A stretch of DNA of 64,000 bases from the NCBI GenBank assembly GCA_963835775.1, contig CAWIHB010000002.1:186001-250000 (forward strand), written 5' to 3'. This document shows, piece by piece, positions 49,925 through 60,396 of this stretch (within the stretch, counting starts at the first letter, position 1; each line of letters starts with the position of its first letter). The notes below the pieces were generated by a model. That model made no database searches. It saw only the letters and a program-made list of their open reading frames with translations, and had not been told where the DNA came from. The stretch comes from Palsa-504 sp963835775. GTDB lineage: Bacteria; Actinomycetota; Actinomycetes; Streptosporangiales; Streptosporangiaceae. A program made the position numbers and the translations under genes.

Positions 49925-49976
49925 TGGTGAAACCCGGGTTTCACCACCTCCTAAGGTGCTGAAACCCGGGTTTCAC
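49925..49976. promoter_or_regulatory. Pair of palindromes sharing tgaaacccgggtttca
   Basis: A 24-bp perfect palindrome (gtggtgaaaccc and its complement, 49925-49948) and a 16-bp perfect palindrome (49961-49976) share the core tgaaacccgggtttca. Spacing between their centres is about 32 bp (three helical turns). They lie between the minus-strand acyl-CoA synthetase stop (50023) and the repressor start (49750). They could be a twin operator or terminators. ctacgggg repeats follow at 49981-50012. Confidence 0.6.
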
Positions 49977-50022
49977 TCCGCTACGGGGTTACGGGGCTAC
50001 GGGGCTACGGGGCGCGGGCGCA

Positions 50023-51906
<1,884 letters not shown>

Positions 51907-52036
51907 GACCACACTCCTTCTCCCAGCTATCTTCTTACGAAGCGTGGGTAAGCGCGACGCCGCGGTCCAGGGCCGAAGGTCACTGATTGGCCACCCGCCG
52001 CGCGGACTAGCCGGTGGCCGAAGGGTCTGCCGCCGG

Positions 52037-52453
52037 CTACGCCCCGCGGAAGGCGGCTACGCCGCGCGGAAGGCGGCACCAGCCCGGGCCGCCGCAGTGC
52101 TGGGCGGCGCAGTGCTGGGCGGCGCAGTGCTGGGCGGCGCAGTGCTGGGCGGCGCAGTGCTGGGCGGCGCCGTGCGGGCCGGCTCCTGGCTGGGCGCCGT
52201 CCCGGGTCCCGCCGAACGCGCGGGTGACCTCCGCCCGCGCCCAGCGCATCCGCGGCATCGCGGTCTCCGGGTGCTCGCCGTAGGCCTGCGCGACCTGGGC
52301 CGCGCAGCCCCGCGCGCCGGCGGCGCGGATGGCCGTGATGATCGCCTGGCGGATCTGCGCCGTGCTCGGGTCGTCGGAACGCTGCAGCGTCGAGGCGAAC
52401 AGCGCGTCGGCCCGGGCGGTGTTGATGCTGAGGTGGTTCGTCCCTGACCGCAT
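52037..52453 (-). CDS. Small conserved protein with a (CAAQH)n tail
   Basis: 138 residues from ATG 52453, with GGAGG upstream. The first 90 residues are a conserved actinobacterial helical protein: MRSGTNHLSINTARADALFA, STLQRSDDPSTAQIRQAIIT and GEHPETAMPRMRWARAEVTR. The C-terminus holds the 15-bp repeat encoding CAAQH five times, followed by a Gly/Pro/Arg tail. The repeated Cys and His could bind metal, but this is unproven. Homologues usually end soon after the AEVTRAFGG helix. The function is not known. Confidence 0.75.
   Translation of the reverse strand: MRSGTNHLSINTARADALFASTLQRSDDPSTAQIRQAIITAIRAAGARGCAAQVAQAYGEHPETAMPRMRWARAEVTRAFGGTRDGAQPGAGPHGAAQHCAAQHCAAQHCAAQHCAAQHCGGPGWCRLPRGVAAFRGA
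52094..52168 (-). repeat. 15-bp in-frame tandem repeat, five copies
   Basis: Unit gcagtgctgggcggc repeated five times exactly. On the minus strand it encodes AAQHC, giving evenly spaced Cys and His. Confidence 0.97.
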
Positions 52454-52553
52454 CGTGGGGCCTCCTAACTGGTGGCTCTTGCGAGTACAGCACGGGGGTC
52501 TGACATTTCCGTGCTGCCCGTCTGTACGTACTGACTGCCCGGCGCGGTTCAAC

Positions 52554-52700
52554 TCATCGCTCGCCGAGGCTTGCGATCCACTCCGCGACGTCTACTACGT
52601 CGGCCTGGCGGGGAAACACCTTCCCGGTCAGGACCCGGTGCACCTCGGGATCGCCATCCAGGCAGCCGTCGGCCAGGACCGTGAGCCCGAAGTCCAGGAG
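52554..52700 (-). pseudogene. 3' remnant of an isochorismatase-like cysteine hydrolase
   Basis: The end of a frame reads LLDFGLTVLADGCLDGDPEV, HRVLTGKVFPRQADVVDVAE and WIASLGER, a C-terminal fragment of the isochorismatase/nicotinamidase fold. No catalytic Asp, Lys or Cys segments are present. It lies between a small protein and the second YjbR-type gene. Confidence 0.65.
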
Positions 52701-52716
52701 GAAGTACGGTACGGGT

Positions 52717-53109
52717 GTGGCGACTATAGACGACGTGTCCCGGCTGGCCCTGCGGCTGCCCGAAGTCGCGGAAGGCGAGCGGCACGGCAACCGGACCTGG
52801 TTCGTGGCCAGCAAGGCCTTCGCCTGGGAGCGGCCGTTCACTAAGGCGGACCTGAAGCGCTTCGGCAACCAGGTCCCGCCGGACGGTCCGATCCTGGCCG
52901 TCCGCGTCGGGGACCTCGGCGAGAAGGAGGCCGTGCTCGCTGCGAACCTGGGCGCCTTCTTCACGATCCCGCACTTCGACGGCTACTGCGCCGTCCTCAT
53001 CCGGCTGCGGGAGGTCCCGGCGCAGGCGCTGCGGGAAGCGGTCACCGACGGCTGGCTGGCCTGCGCGCCGCCGCGGCTGGCTGAGGAGTTCCTGGGCCGC
53101 CCGTCCTGA
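52717..53109 (+). CDS. MmcQ/YjbR family protein (second copy)
   Basis: 130 residues from GTG 52717. An in-frame GTG at 52681 would add 12 residues. Core: ATIDDVSRLALRLPEVAEGE, then WFVASKAFAWERPFTKADLK, EAVLAANLGAFFTIPHFDGY and VLIRLREVPAQALREAVTDG. This is the YjbR fold, related to the protein at 36706-37077. It follows a remnant of another gene on the opposite strand. Function is unknown. Confidence 0.85.
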   Translation: MATIDDVSRLALRLPEVAEGERHGNRTWFVASKAFAWERPFTKADLKRFGNQVPPDGPILAVRVGDLGEKEAVLAANLGAFFTIPHFDGYCAVLIRLREVPAQALREAVTDGWLACAPPRLAEEFLGRPS

Positions 53110-53295
53110 CCGCTACCCGGCCCCAGCCGTCCGGCGGTTCCCGCCGGCCCGGCTGGACCGCCGGTGCCGCGCGATCCACGCCTCATGGCTCATGCCCGTG
53201 CCTCCGCGGAGCTCGCTGCCAACTGTCCCACCAAACAGGTCATTCGGCCTGCCCGGCTTGACCTGCGGTTCGTCTCCATCTGTAGGGTTTTCCCC

Positions 53296-53775
53296 GTGAC
53301 CGAACATCCGCCTGACCCGGCCGCGTACGCGGTCGGCATCGAGGCGGCCAGGAACCGGCTGATCGCCTTCGCGGCCGGCTGCCCCGACGAACAGTGGCGC
53401 GCCGCCCCGCTGGACGGGGATCCCCGGCCGGTGGCCGTGGTGGTGGATCACGTCGCGCACTCCTATGAGTACATGTCGGGCTGGATCAGGCAGGCCATCG
53501 CCGGCCAGGCGGTCCAGGTCACCGAGGATCTGGTGGACGGCCTCAACGCGGAACACGCCGCCGGATCTGCGGCGGTCAGCCAGGCCGAAGCCGCCGAGCA
53601 CCTGCGCGGCAGCGGAGCGGACATCAGCGCGCTGATCGCGGGCCTGTCCGCCGCCGACCTGGACGCCGCGGACGGCCTGGTCGGGCGGTTCGCGCAGATC
53701 GCCATCAGGCACGCGGACAATCACCGGGCCGACATCGAAGCGGCCCTGGCCGCACGGGGCCTGCGCCGCGCCTGA
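53296..53775 (+). CDS. DinB/maleylpyruvate isomerase-like protein
   Basis: 159 residues from GTG 53296. Helical bundle features are VGIEAARNRLIAFAAGCPDE, VAVVVDHVAHSYEYMSGWIR (first metal His in DHVAHSY), and RFAQIAIRHADNHRADIEAA (second His pair, HADNHRADI). These fit the DinB_2/MDMPI family of thiol-dependent, metal-binding enzymes. Actual activity is not predictable. It is followed after 109 bp by an unrelated conserved gene. Confidence 0.8.
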   Translation: MTEHPPDPAAYAVGIEAARNRLIAFAAGCPDEQWRAAPLDGDPRPVAVVVDHVAHSYEYMSGWIRQAIAGQAVQVTEDLVDGLNAEHAAGSAAVSQAEAAEHLRGSGADISALIAGLSAADLDAADGLVGRFAQIAIRHADNHRADIEAALAARGLRRA

Positions 53776-53884
53776 CCGGGCCGCGCCTGACCGGGCCGCT
53801 GCCGAGTGGCGCGGGCCGCGCCGCTGCCTGGACGCAGGCCGCGCCGCTGCCTGACCGCGGGCGGCGGTATGCCAAGGTGAGGGT

Positions 53885-54532
53885 ATGAGCTTCTTCGACT
53901 CCCTCCCGGTGCGCGCCCCCGCGCCGCCGCCGCTGCGGCCCCGGCGCCCGGCCTGGGCGCGCTCCAGCGCGGTGATCCCGGGCTCGGTCCCCGGCGAGGT
54001 CATCGTGGCCCGCACCGATGAGGCCGCCGTGGCCGCCGGCAGCGTGCGCGCCTATCCGAACGGCTTCGAGTTCACCGTCCACGTCCGGCTGCGCCGCCAG
54101 GATGAGACCGGCGAGAGATGGGCCCTTGACCCCTTCGCCCGGCACGGCCGGGGCCGGAGCGAGCCGCAGGACGCCCTGCGGCTCGGGCTGACGTACGCCG
54201 ACGGCCGCCGGGTCGCGAGCAGCGACGGGCCTGATCCGGCCGCCGGCGATCCCGGGCGTCTGATCCTGCACCCCGAGGGCGGCGGCGGCGACAGCGTGAC
54301 CTGGCACGCGGATTTCTGGGTTCACCCGCTGCCGCCGGACGGCCCGGTCACCCTGGTGGTGTCCTGGCTCGAGCAGGGCATTGCCGAAGCCCGCGCCGAT
54401 CTGGACGGCGCGGCCATCCGCGCGGCGGCCCAGCGGGCCGTCACCCTGTGGCCCGAAGCGCCCGCCTCCGAGTCCGGCACCAGCTGGACCAGCTCCACCA
54501 TCACCGCCACGCAAGGAGCAGAAGATGACTGA
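53885..54532 (+). CDS. Conserved actinobacterial protein of unknown function
   Basis: 215 residues: MSFFDSLPVRAPAPPPLRPR (Pro-rich leader), then SVRAYPNGFEFTVHVRLRRQ, LRLGLTYADGRRVASSDGPD, GRLILHPEGGGGDSVTWHAD and PLPPDGPVTLVVSWLEQGIA. The mostly beta-rich middle and the DxADxLRLGLxYADGRR pattern are familiar from Streptomyces genomes but have no known function. The stop overlaps the universal stress protein start by 8 bp, so the two are co-transcribed. Confidence 0.75.
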   Translation: MSFFDSLPVRAPAPPPLRPRRPAWARSSAVIPGSVPGEVIVARTDEAAVAAGSVRAYPNGFEFTVHVRLRRQDETGERWALDPFARHGRGRSEPQDALRLGLTYADGRRVASSDGPDPAAGDPGRLILHPEGGGGDSVTWHADFWVHPLPPDGPVTLVVSWLEQGIAEARADLDGAAIRAAAQRAVTLWPEAPASESGTSWTSSTITATQGAEDD

Positions 54533-54980
54533 AGGCCCGGTGGCCAGCGAGCACAGGATCGTCGTCGGTGTGGACGGATCGCAGCCCGCACAGCAGGCCC
54601 TGCGCTGGGCCGCTCACCTGGCCGCCATCTTCGGCGCCCGGCTGGACGCCGTGACCGCCTGGGACTTCCCGGCCAGCTACGGCTGGGCTCCCGTGCCGTC
54701 CGACTGGGACCCGGCCGGGGACATGCGGAAGTCGCTCGACGAGACCGTGCGGGCCGTCTTCGGCGATCAGCCGCCGGCCGCCCTGCGGCGGGAGGTCCGC
54801 GAAGGCGGCGCGGCCAAGGTCCTGATCGAGGCCAGCCAGGGTGCGACCATGCTGGTAGTCGGCAGCCGCGGCCACGGCGGCTTTGCCGGGCTGCTGCTCG
54901 GCTCGGTCAGCGCGAACGTCGCCGAGCACGCCTCCTGCCCGGTGCTGATCATTCACGGTGACCAGCCGCCGCCCGCCTGA
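54525..54980 (+). CDS. Universal stress protein
   Basis: 151 residues with AAGGAGCAG before the ATG. It is a single USP domain: HRIVVGVDGSQPAQQALRWA, AAIFGARLDAVTAWDFPASY, VLIEASQGATMLVVGSRGHG and GFAGLLLGSVSANVAEHASC. The ATP-binding G-2x-G-9x-G-S/T pattern (GSRGHGGFAGLLLGSVS) is present. Such proteins help cells endure starvation or respiratory stress. It overlaps the preceding gene. Confidence 0.92.
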   Translation: MTEGPVASEHRIVVGVDGSQPAQQALRWAAHLAAIFGARLDAVTAWDFPASYGWAPVPSDWDPAGDMRKSLDETVRAVFGDQPPAALRREVREGGAAKVLIEASQGATMLVVGSRGHGGFAGLLLGSVSANVAEHASCPVLIIHGDQPPPA

Positions 54981-54982
54981 AC

Positions 54983-55750
54983 CTACGCCGTGGCCGGCCG
55001 TGCTGAGGTCAGCGAGGCGAATACAACAGTGGAACTGAGGTAATGCCCGGTGCCGTAGTCGAAAGCGCCGCCGCATGTAATCAGCCGCAGAGCCGCGTAG
55101 TCGGTCGCGCCGTAAATCGCTTTCGCCGGGAATTCGGATTTGAGGTACTCGCGGACACCGGTGACCCGGAAAATGGCCGTGACCCCGTTGGCCAGAGTTA
55201 CGTCGATGGTGTCTCCCGGGCGGAGCGCGCCGAGCCGGAAGAAGACGGCCGGGCCCTGATAACTGTCGACGTGACCTTCGATGACCGACGACCCGATCTG
55301 GCCGGGCGTGGCCGAGTACTTGTACCATGCCGCCTCGCCGGAACTGGTTATCAGCGACGGGACCTGGATGGTGCCATCGGGGTTGACGCCCAGGTGCAGG
55401 AGTTCCGAGTCCACCCCGATGGCCGGGATTTGGACCGACACCGGCAGCGAACGCTGCAGCCGGGGCCCGTGGCCCGCCGGGTCAAGCACGCCCGCCGCGG
55501 CTGCGGCAGGCTGCGGCGCGTGCCGCTGGGACATGATGGCGACGCCCACGATGGCGGCTCCCGCCAGGATGAGCAGGACGCCGGCCACCCCGGCCAGCCG
55601 CGCCGGGACGCTTACCGTCCTGGCCGGCGGACGGGCGTAACCGCCTTCCGGCCACGAGGCGACTACGCGAAACCCGGCTACCCGCGGCCACCTCGCATCC
55701 CCCAATGCCGGCGCCCTCCCTCCGTGTTCTTCAGGTGCTCTACCGGCCAA
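54983..55750 (-). CDS. Sortase, class E/F type
   Basis: 255 residues. A membrane helix (LAGVAGVLLILAGAAIVGVA) anchors the N-terminus. The sortase domain follows: LPVSVQIPAIGVDSELLHLG, catalytic His in GSSVIEGHVDSYQGPAVFFR, LRPGDTIDVTLANGVTAIFR, and catalytic Cys in YAALRLITCGGAFDYGTGHY. The usual Arg near the C-terminus is not obvious in SSTVVFASLTSA, so activity needs testing. It is divergent from a Ser/Thr-rich wall protein with a sortase-type tail, a likely substrate. Confidence 0.85.
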   Translation of the reverse strand: MAGRAPEEHGGRAPALGDARWPRVAGFRVVASWPEGGYARPPARTVSVPARLAGVAGVLLILAGAAIVGVAIMSQRHAPQPAAAAAGVLDPAGHGPRLQRSLPVSVQIPAIGVDSELLHLGVNPDGTIQVPSLITSSGEAAWYKYSATPGQIGSSVIEGHVDSYQGPAVFFRLGALRPGDTIDVTLANGVTAIFRVTGVREYLKSEFPAKAIYGATDYAALRLITCGGAFDYGTGHYLSSTVVFASLTSARPATA

Positions 55751-55908
55751 GCCTAATATTGCGCTGTTGAGCGCGCCATTCCCCGTTTGTGCCGCCCACC
55801 GGGCTTAGCATTATGGTCGCCTGCGCAGCCACTGGCCGGCCACGCTTTCCTTCTCGGGCCGGTTTCTGCGGCCGGGAAGAGGGAAAAGCCCCGCATGAAG
55901 GAGGTTCA

Positions 55909-56400
55909 ATGAAGGTGCGCGCAGCGACCGCGGGTCCGGCCCTCAGGGTGAGCCTCAGGGTGAGCCTCGGGGTAAGACTGACCGCCGTCGGCTGGGGCGC
56001 TTTGATCCTGCTCGGCGCGGTCGGCGTTTCGGCCTGCTCGTCCGGATCGACGCCGTCGTCGGTGTTCACCCCGTCGGGCGGCTCGGCCACCGCCACCGCC
56101 ACCGCCACCGTCTCGTCCACGTCCACCTCCGCCACCAGCGCCAGCACCAGCACCAGCACCTCGGCCAGCACCTCGGCCAGCACCTCGACGTCCCCCTCGG
56201 CTTCGCCAAGCGCCAGTCCCAGCCCGAGTCCCAGCCCGTCGCCGTCGCCGAGCACGTCGTACCCGACCGAGGCCCCGGTCACCGGGGGCGGCGGGACGGC
56301 CGGCCTGCAGGACGGCCTGCTGTTCGCCATCGGCGCGGCGGCGATCCTGGCCGGCGCCGGGAGCATCCTCTACCGCAGGAAGCTGAACCGGAGCCGCTGA
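55909..56400 (+). CDS. Putative sortase-anchored Ser/Thr-rich surface protein
   Basis: 163 residues with AAGGAGG before the ATG. It has a hydrophobic signal (VGWGALILLGAVGVSACSS) with a lipobox-like Cys, then a Ser/Thr/Pro stalk (TATATATVSSTSTSATSAST and SPSPSPSPSPSTSY). The C-terminal part reads PTEAPVTGGGG, then a hydrophobic helix (LLFAIGAAAILAGAGSIL) and a basic tail (YRRKLNRSR), the layout of a cell-wall sorting signal. The PVTGG motif is not classic LPxTG. The sortase encoded on the opposite strand is the likely enzyme. Having both a lipobox and a sorting signal is unusual. Confidence 0.75.
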   Translation: MKVRAATAGPALRVSLRVSLGVRLTAVGWGALILLGAVGVSACSSGSTPSSVFTPSGGSATATATATVSSTSTSATSASTSTSTSASTSASTSTSPSASPSASPSPSPSPSPSPSTSYPTEAPVTGGGGTAGLQDGLLFAIGAAAILAGAGSILYRRKLNRSR

Positions 56401-56432
56401 AGCCGCGCGCGAATCAGCGAAAGGGCACCCCG

Positions 56433-57152
56433 ATGCTGACCGGCGCGGCCGTCTGCCCGCATCCGCCGCTGCTGGTCCCTGCGGCGACCGGCGCGCCGGG
56501 TCCGGCTGACCTCGAGCTCGAGCGGCTGCGGGCCGCATGCCGCCAGGCCGTCGCCGACCTGATCGGCGAGCGGCCGGACCTGGTCGCGGTCGTGGGCGGA
56601 GCCGCGCACACCGCCCAGTTCCCGGCCGGCGCACCGGGCAGCCTGCGCGAGTTCGGCATCCCGTCCACCGTGGGCGGCCCCCAACACCCTGACCCCCAAG
56701 GCCCCCCCAGCCTGCCGCTGGCCCTGACCATCGGGAAGTGGCTGCTCTCCCAGGCCGCCGGGCCGGTGCCTGCCGTCTGGTGGGGGATCGCGTCGGACGC
56801 ACCCGCCGCCGAATGCCTGGAACTGGGGGAGAAGCTGGCCGCGCTCGCGCCCCGGGTCGCGCTGCTGGCCCTGGGCGACGGACCCGGCCGCCGGGCCCGA
56901 GGTGCCCCGGGCGCCCCGGACGCGGACGCCGACCGCTACGACGACCAGGTGGCAGCGGCGCTCGCCGCCGCCGACGCCAGCGCACTGGCCGCGCTCGACC
57001 CCGCCGCGGACCGCAGGCTGTTCGTGCCGGGCCGGGCCGCCTGGCAGGTCCTGGCCGGCGCGGCCGGCCGGGACGCGTTCACCGGGGACCTGCGCTACCG
57101 GGCCTTCCCGTTCGAGGTGACCTACCTGGTGGCCCGCTGGCACCGCCGCTGA
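56433..57152 (+). CDS. Class III extradiol dioxygenase subunit B-like protein
   Basis: 239 residues: MLTGAAVCPHPPLLVPAATG, then ADLIGERPDLVAVVGGAAHT, AGPVPAVWWGIASDAPAAEC, ALLALGDGPGRRARGAPGAP and AFPFEVTYLVARWHRR. This is the LigB-like protein commonly found just upstream of miaA in actinobacteria. Typical members have His residues for iron; here HPPLL and AAHTAQ are candidates. The role is unknown, and coupling to tRNA modification is a matter of neighbourhood only. The last gene of the miaB-side block belongs here, but about 55.6 kb now separates it from miaB. Confidence 0.85.
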   Translation: MLTGAAVCPHPPLLVPAATGAPGPADLELERLRAACRQAVADLIGERPDLVAVVGGAAHTAQFPAGAPGSLREFGIPSTVGGPQHPDPQGPPSLPLALTIGKWLLSQAAGPVPAVWWGIASDAPAAECLELGEKLAALAPRVALLALGDGPGRRARGAPGAPDADADRYDDQVAAALAAADASALAALDPAADRRLFVPGRAAWQVLAGAAGRDAFTGDLRYRAFPFEVTYLVARWHRR

Positions 57153-57168
57153 CGGCACACTGGTGGGC

Positions 57169-58065
<897 letters not shown>

Positions 58066-58071
<6 letters not shown>

Positions 58072-58571
58072 CGGATCCTTCCAGCTTTCCCCGTCGGGAA
58101 GCAGGTTAGCGGCCTCGGCGGGACCCCAGCTGCCGCGGGCGTAGGGGTGCACGGGTACCACGTCGCCGAGGACCGGGTCGACGACCCGCCAGGCGGCCTC
58201 AACCGTGTCCTGGTCACTGGCAGGCACTTGCCCGCCCGGATCAGGATCGGCACGCCCGCCCAGCGCCAGGAGTCTGCCTCGAGCCTGATCGCCGCGTAGG
58301 TCTCGGTCACCGACTTCGGGTCCACGCCCGCGACCTGGAGGTAGCCCTCGTACTGCCCCTTGACCGTGCGCTGCGGGGTCAGGGGCATCAGCGCGCCGAT
58401 GAGCTGCGACTTGGCCGCGCGCCAGGAATCCAGGCCGGTTCCGTCCGGCGGTTCGGCCAGGACGGTGGCCAGCACCTGGAGCATGTGGTTCTGGATCACG
58501 TCCTTGATCGCGCCGGTCTTGTCGTAGAAGCTGCCCCGGTCGGCGACGTCGAACGCCTCCGCCACCGGCAC
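58066..58571 (-). pseudogene. zwf: Glucose-6-phosphate dehydrogenase remnant
   Basis: The first part reads FDVADRGSFYDKTGAIKDVI, QNHMLQVLATVLAEPPDGTG, LTPQRTVKGQYEGYLQVAGV and WAGVPILIRAGKCLPVT, the middle of Zwf. After a deletion and frame change near 58210 the end is TVEAAWRVVDPVLGDVVPVH, PYARGSWGPAEAANLLPDGE and SWKDPS, the Zwf C-terminus. The N-terminal NADP-binding half is absent and about 150 residues between the two parts are missing. The gene is clearly dead. It may mark a deletion endpoint next to miaA. Confidence 0.9.
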
Positions 58572-58601
58572 CCGGCACCTGGCGCGGGCTGCGCTGGGCG
58601 A

Positions 58602-59249
58602 TCAGGCCGTCCGGCGCTGGGCCAGCTCCCGCACCTCCCGGGGCAGCGCCTCGGCGGCCAGCAGCCGCGGCAGCAGGTCCGCCTCGGTGGTCACCGCCCG
58701 GAAGCAGACGGCGATGGTCACGTCGTGTTCCGGGCGGTGGGTGATCTCGATCAGGTCACCGGCGCGGATCTCACCGGACTCGATCACCCGGAAGTAGGCC
58801 CCGGGGATGGCGGCCAGCGTGAACCGCTTGATCCAGCCCGCCTGCGCCAGCCAGCCCTGGAAGGTGCCGCAGGGTACCCGGGGACAGGACACCTCGAGGA
58901 TCACGTCGGGCCCGATCCGCCAGCGCTCGCCGATCAGCGCGGCGTTGACGTCGATGCCCTCGGTGGTCAGGTTCTCGCCGAACACCCCGTTCGGCAGCGG
59001 CCGGGCCAGCTCGGTGGCCCAGAAGTCGAGGTCCTCCCGCGCGTAGGCGTAGACCGCCTGGTCGGGTCCGCCATGATTGCGTACGTCATAGACCCGGTCG
59101 CCGGCCAGGCCGACCATGCCGAGGCCCTTGGCCCGGGCGGGCGTGACCATGACCGGGCCGTCGACGGGCCGTTTGTCGATGCCGGTCAGCTTTATTTCCT
59201 TCCACGGGTTGAGCCGCGGCTGGCCGACATTGACCGAAAGTAGCCTCAT
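58602..59249 (-). CDS. MOSC-domain (YiiM-like) protein
   Basis: 215 residues: MRLLSVNVGQPRLNPWKEIK, then GLGMVGLAGDRVYDVRNHGG, AVYAYAREDLDFWATELARP and GENLTTEGIDVNAALIGERW. The conserved Cys is in VSCPRVPCGTFQGWL. MOSC proteins of the YiiM type work with a molybdenum cofactor and reduce N-hydroxylated compounds with partner proteins. AGAAGT lies before the ATG, a modest ribosome site. It is encoded alone, downstream of the amidohydrolase on the same strand. Confidence 0.9.
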   Translation of the reverse strand: MRLLSVNVGQPRLNPWKEIKLTGIDKRPVDGPVMVTPARAKGLGMVGLAGDRVYDVRNHGGPDQAVYAYAREDLDFWATELARPLPNGVFGENLTTEGIDVNAALIGERWRIGPDVILEVSCPRVPCGTFQGWLAQAGWIKRFTLAAIPGAYFRVIESGEIRAGDLIEITHRPEHDVTIAVCFRAVTTEADLLPRLLAAEALPREVRELAQRRTA

Positions 59250-59269
59250 ACTTCTATTACATCTGACTC

Positions 59270-60394
59270 TTACATCTGATTGGCGAGCTGGTAGGCGCGT
59301 TTGGCATTGTCGGCGCAGAGCATCCGGGCCAGCCGCACCACGGCCCGTTCCGAATAAAGACCTTCCGCCAGGCCGGCCGACAAGAAGCCGGACAGCGCGG
59401 TCCGGAAGCCCGCCGCGCCCAAGTAGAACAGTTCCGGCAGCCCGAAGGCATCAGAAGAGAAGAGGAACTTGCCGTACGGTGCGAGCTCGAGCGCCTCGGC
59501 CAGCAGCACCGCGGCGCGGGCGCCCAGGTTATGGGTGGCCAGCCCCACGTCGACGTAGACCTGCGGGAACACCTGGGCCAGGTAGCCGGCCTCCCGGTGG
59601 AAGGGGTAGTTGTGCAGCAGCATGACCGGAACCCCGGTCGGCTGGATGGCCCGCAGCAGCGGGGTGAGCAGCAGCGGGTTGCAGCGGTGCAGGTCGACGT
59701 CGCTGTCCCCGTAGCCGACGTGGAACTGCACCGGCAGCCGCAGGTCCACGCCGCACCAGATGAGGAACCGCTGCAAGGTCTCGTCGGCCAGCCGGAGCGG
59801 GCCCGAGCCCAGCCAGCGGCCCGCGGCGGCCGCCACCTCGGCGTCGGACGGCCGTTCCGGGGCGAGGTCGAGCCCGGTCCGGTAGGCGGCGATCGACTTC
59901 ACGCCGACCGCCGCGGCGGTCCTGGTGGCCAGCGCGGACCGCACCGCGTCGGCGAAACCCGCGGCGCCGATCCCGGCCGCCGCGACGTCCTCGGCGACCC
60001 GCTCCAGCCGGACGATCTCGTGCGCGGTCGCGCCCGCCAGCCCGGCCAGCTCGGCCGGTGAGGTCAGCGGCTCCGGGGTGAAGCCGGTGTCCACGCACAG
60101 CACGGACAGCCCGGCCGCCTGCAGGAACCGCTTGCTCACCTCGGTCACGCCGATCTCGGCCCGGCGCGCCGCGTAATCGGCGATGTCGGCGTGCGCGGGC
60201 AGGCCCAGGACGGGCGGGCACAGCCGGCGGAACGTGAACCCGGCCTGCGAGTCGAACACCGACCCGCCGGGCACGCCCGGTCCCTCGGTCAGCATCGACT
60301 CCAGCGTCGCCTCGTCCGCGTCCCGGCCCAGCACCCCGTGACAGTGGTGGTCGACCAGAAGCTGGTCGGCGACGCAGGCGAGCAGCCCGGGCAC
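59270..60394 (-). CDS. Amidohydrolase family protein
   Basis: 374 residues. It has the metal-dependent hydrolase core of the AmiH_2/FluG-like group: VDHHCHGVLGRDADEATLES (HxH), VGVKSIAAYRTGLDL with a Lys, VDLRLPVQFHVGYGDSDVDL, VPVMLLHNYPFHREAGYLAQ and KFLFSSDAFGLPELFYLGA. GTG 60394 begins 2 bp after the permease stop, so the two form an operon. In related gene groups such an enzyme and an APC permease act with a glutamine synthetase-like ligase on gamma-glutamyl amides. No ligase is present in the window. The role in amine or amide use is inferred. Confidence 0.85.
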   Translation of the reverse strand: MPGLLACVADQLLVDHHCHGVLGRDADEATLESMLTEGPGVPGGSVFDSQAGFTFRRLCPPVLGLPAHADIADYAARRAEIGVTEVSKRFLQAAGLSVLCVDTGFTPEPLTSPAELAGLAGATAHEIVRLERVAEDVAAAGIGAAGFADAVRSALATRTAAAVGVKSIAAYRTGLDLAPERPSDAEVAAAAGRWLGSGPLRLADETLQRFLIWCGVDLRLPVQFHVGYGDSDVDLHRCNPLLLTPLLRAIQPTGVPVMLLHNYPFHREAGYLAQVFPQVYVDVGLATHNLGARAAVLLAEALELAPYGKFLFSSDAFGLPELFYLGAAGFRTALSGFLSAGLAEGLYSERAVVRLARMLCADNAKRAYQLANQM

Positions 60395-60396
60395 TC

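Noticed and set aside
49981..50012. Repeats of ctacgggg
   Set aside because: Four short imperfect copies only; recorded with the neighbouring palindromes but not given its own role.
52094..52168. Possible CRISPR or regulatory repeat
   Set aside because: Units are 15 bp without spacers and lie in frame in a coding gene.
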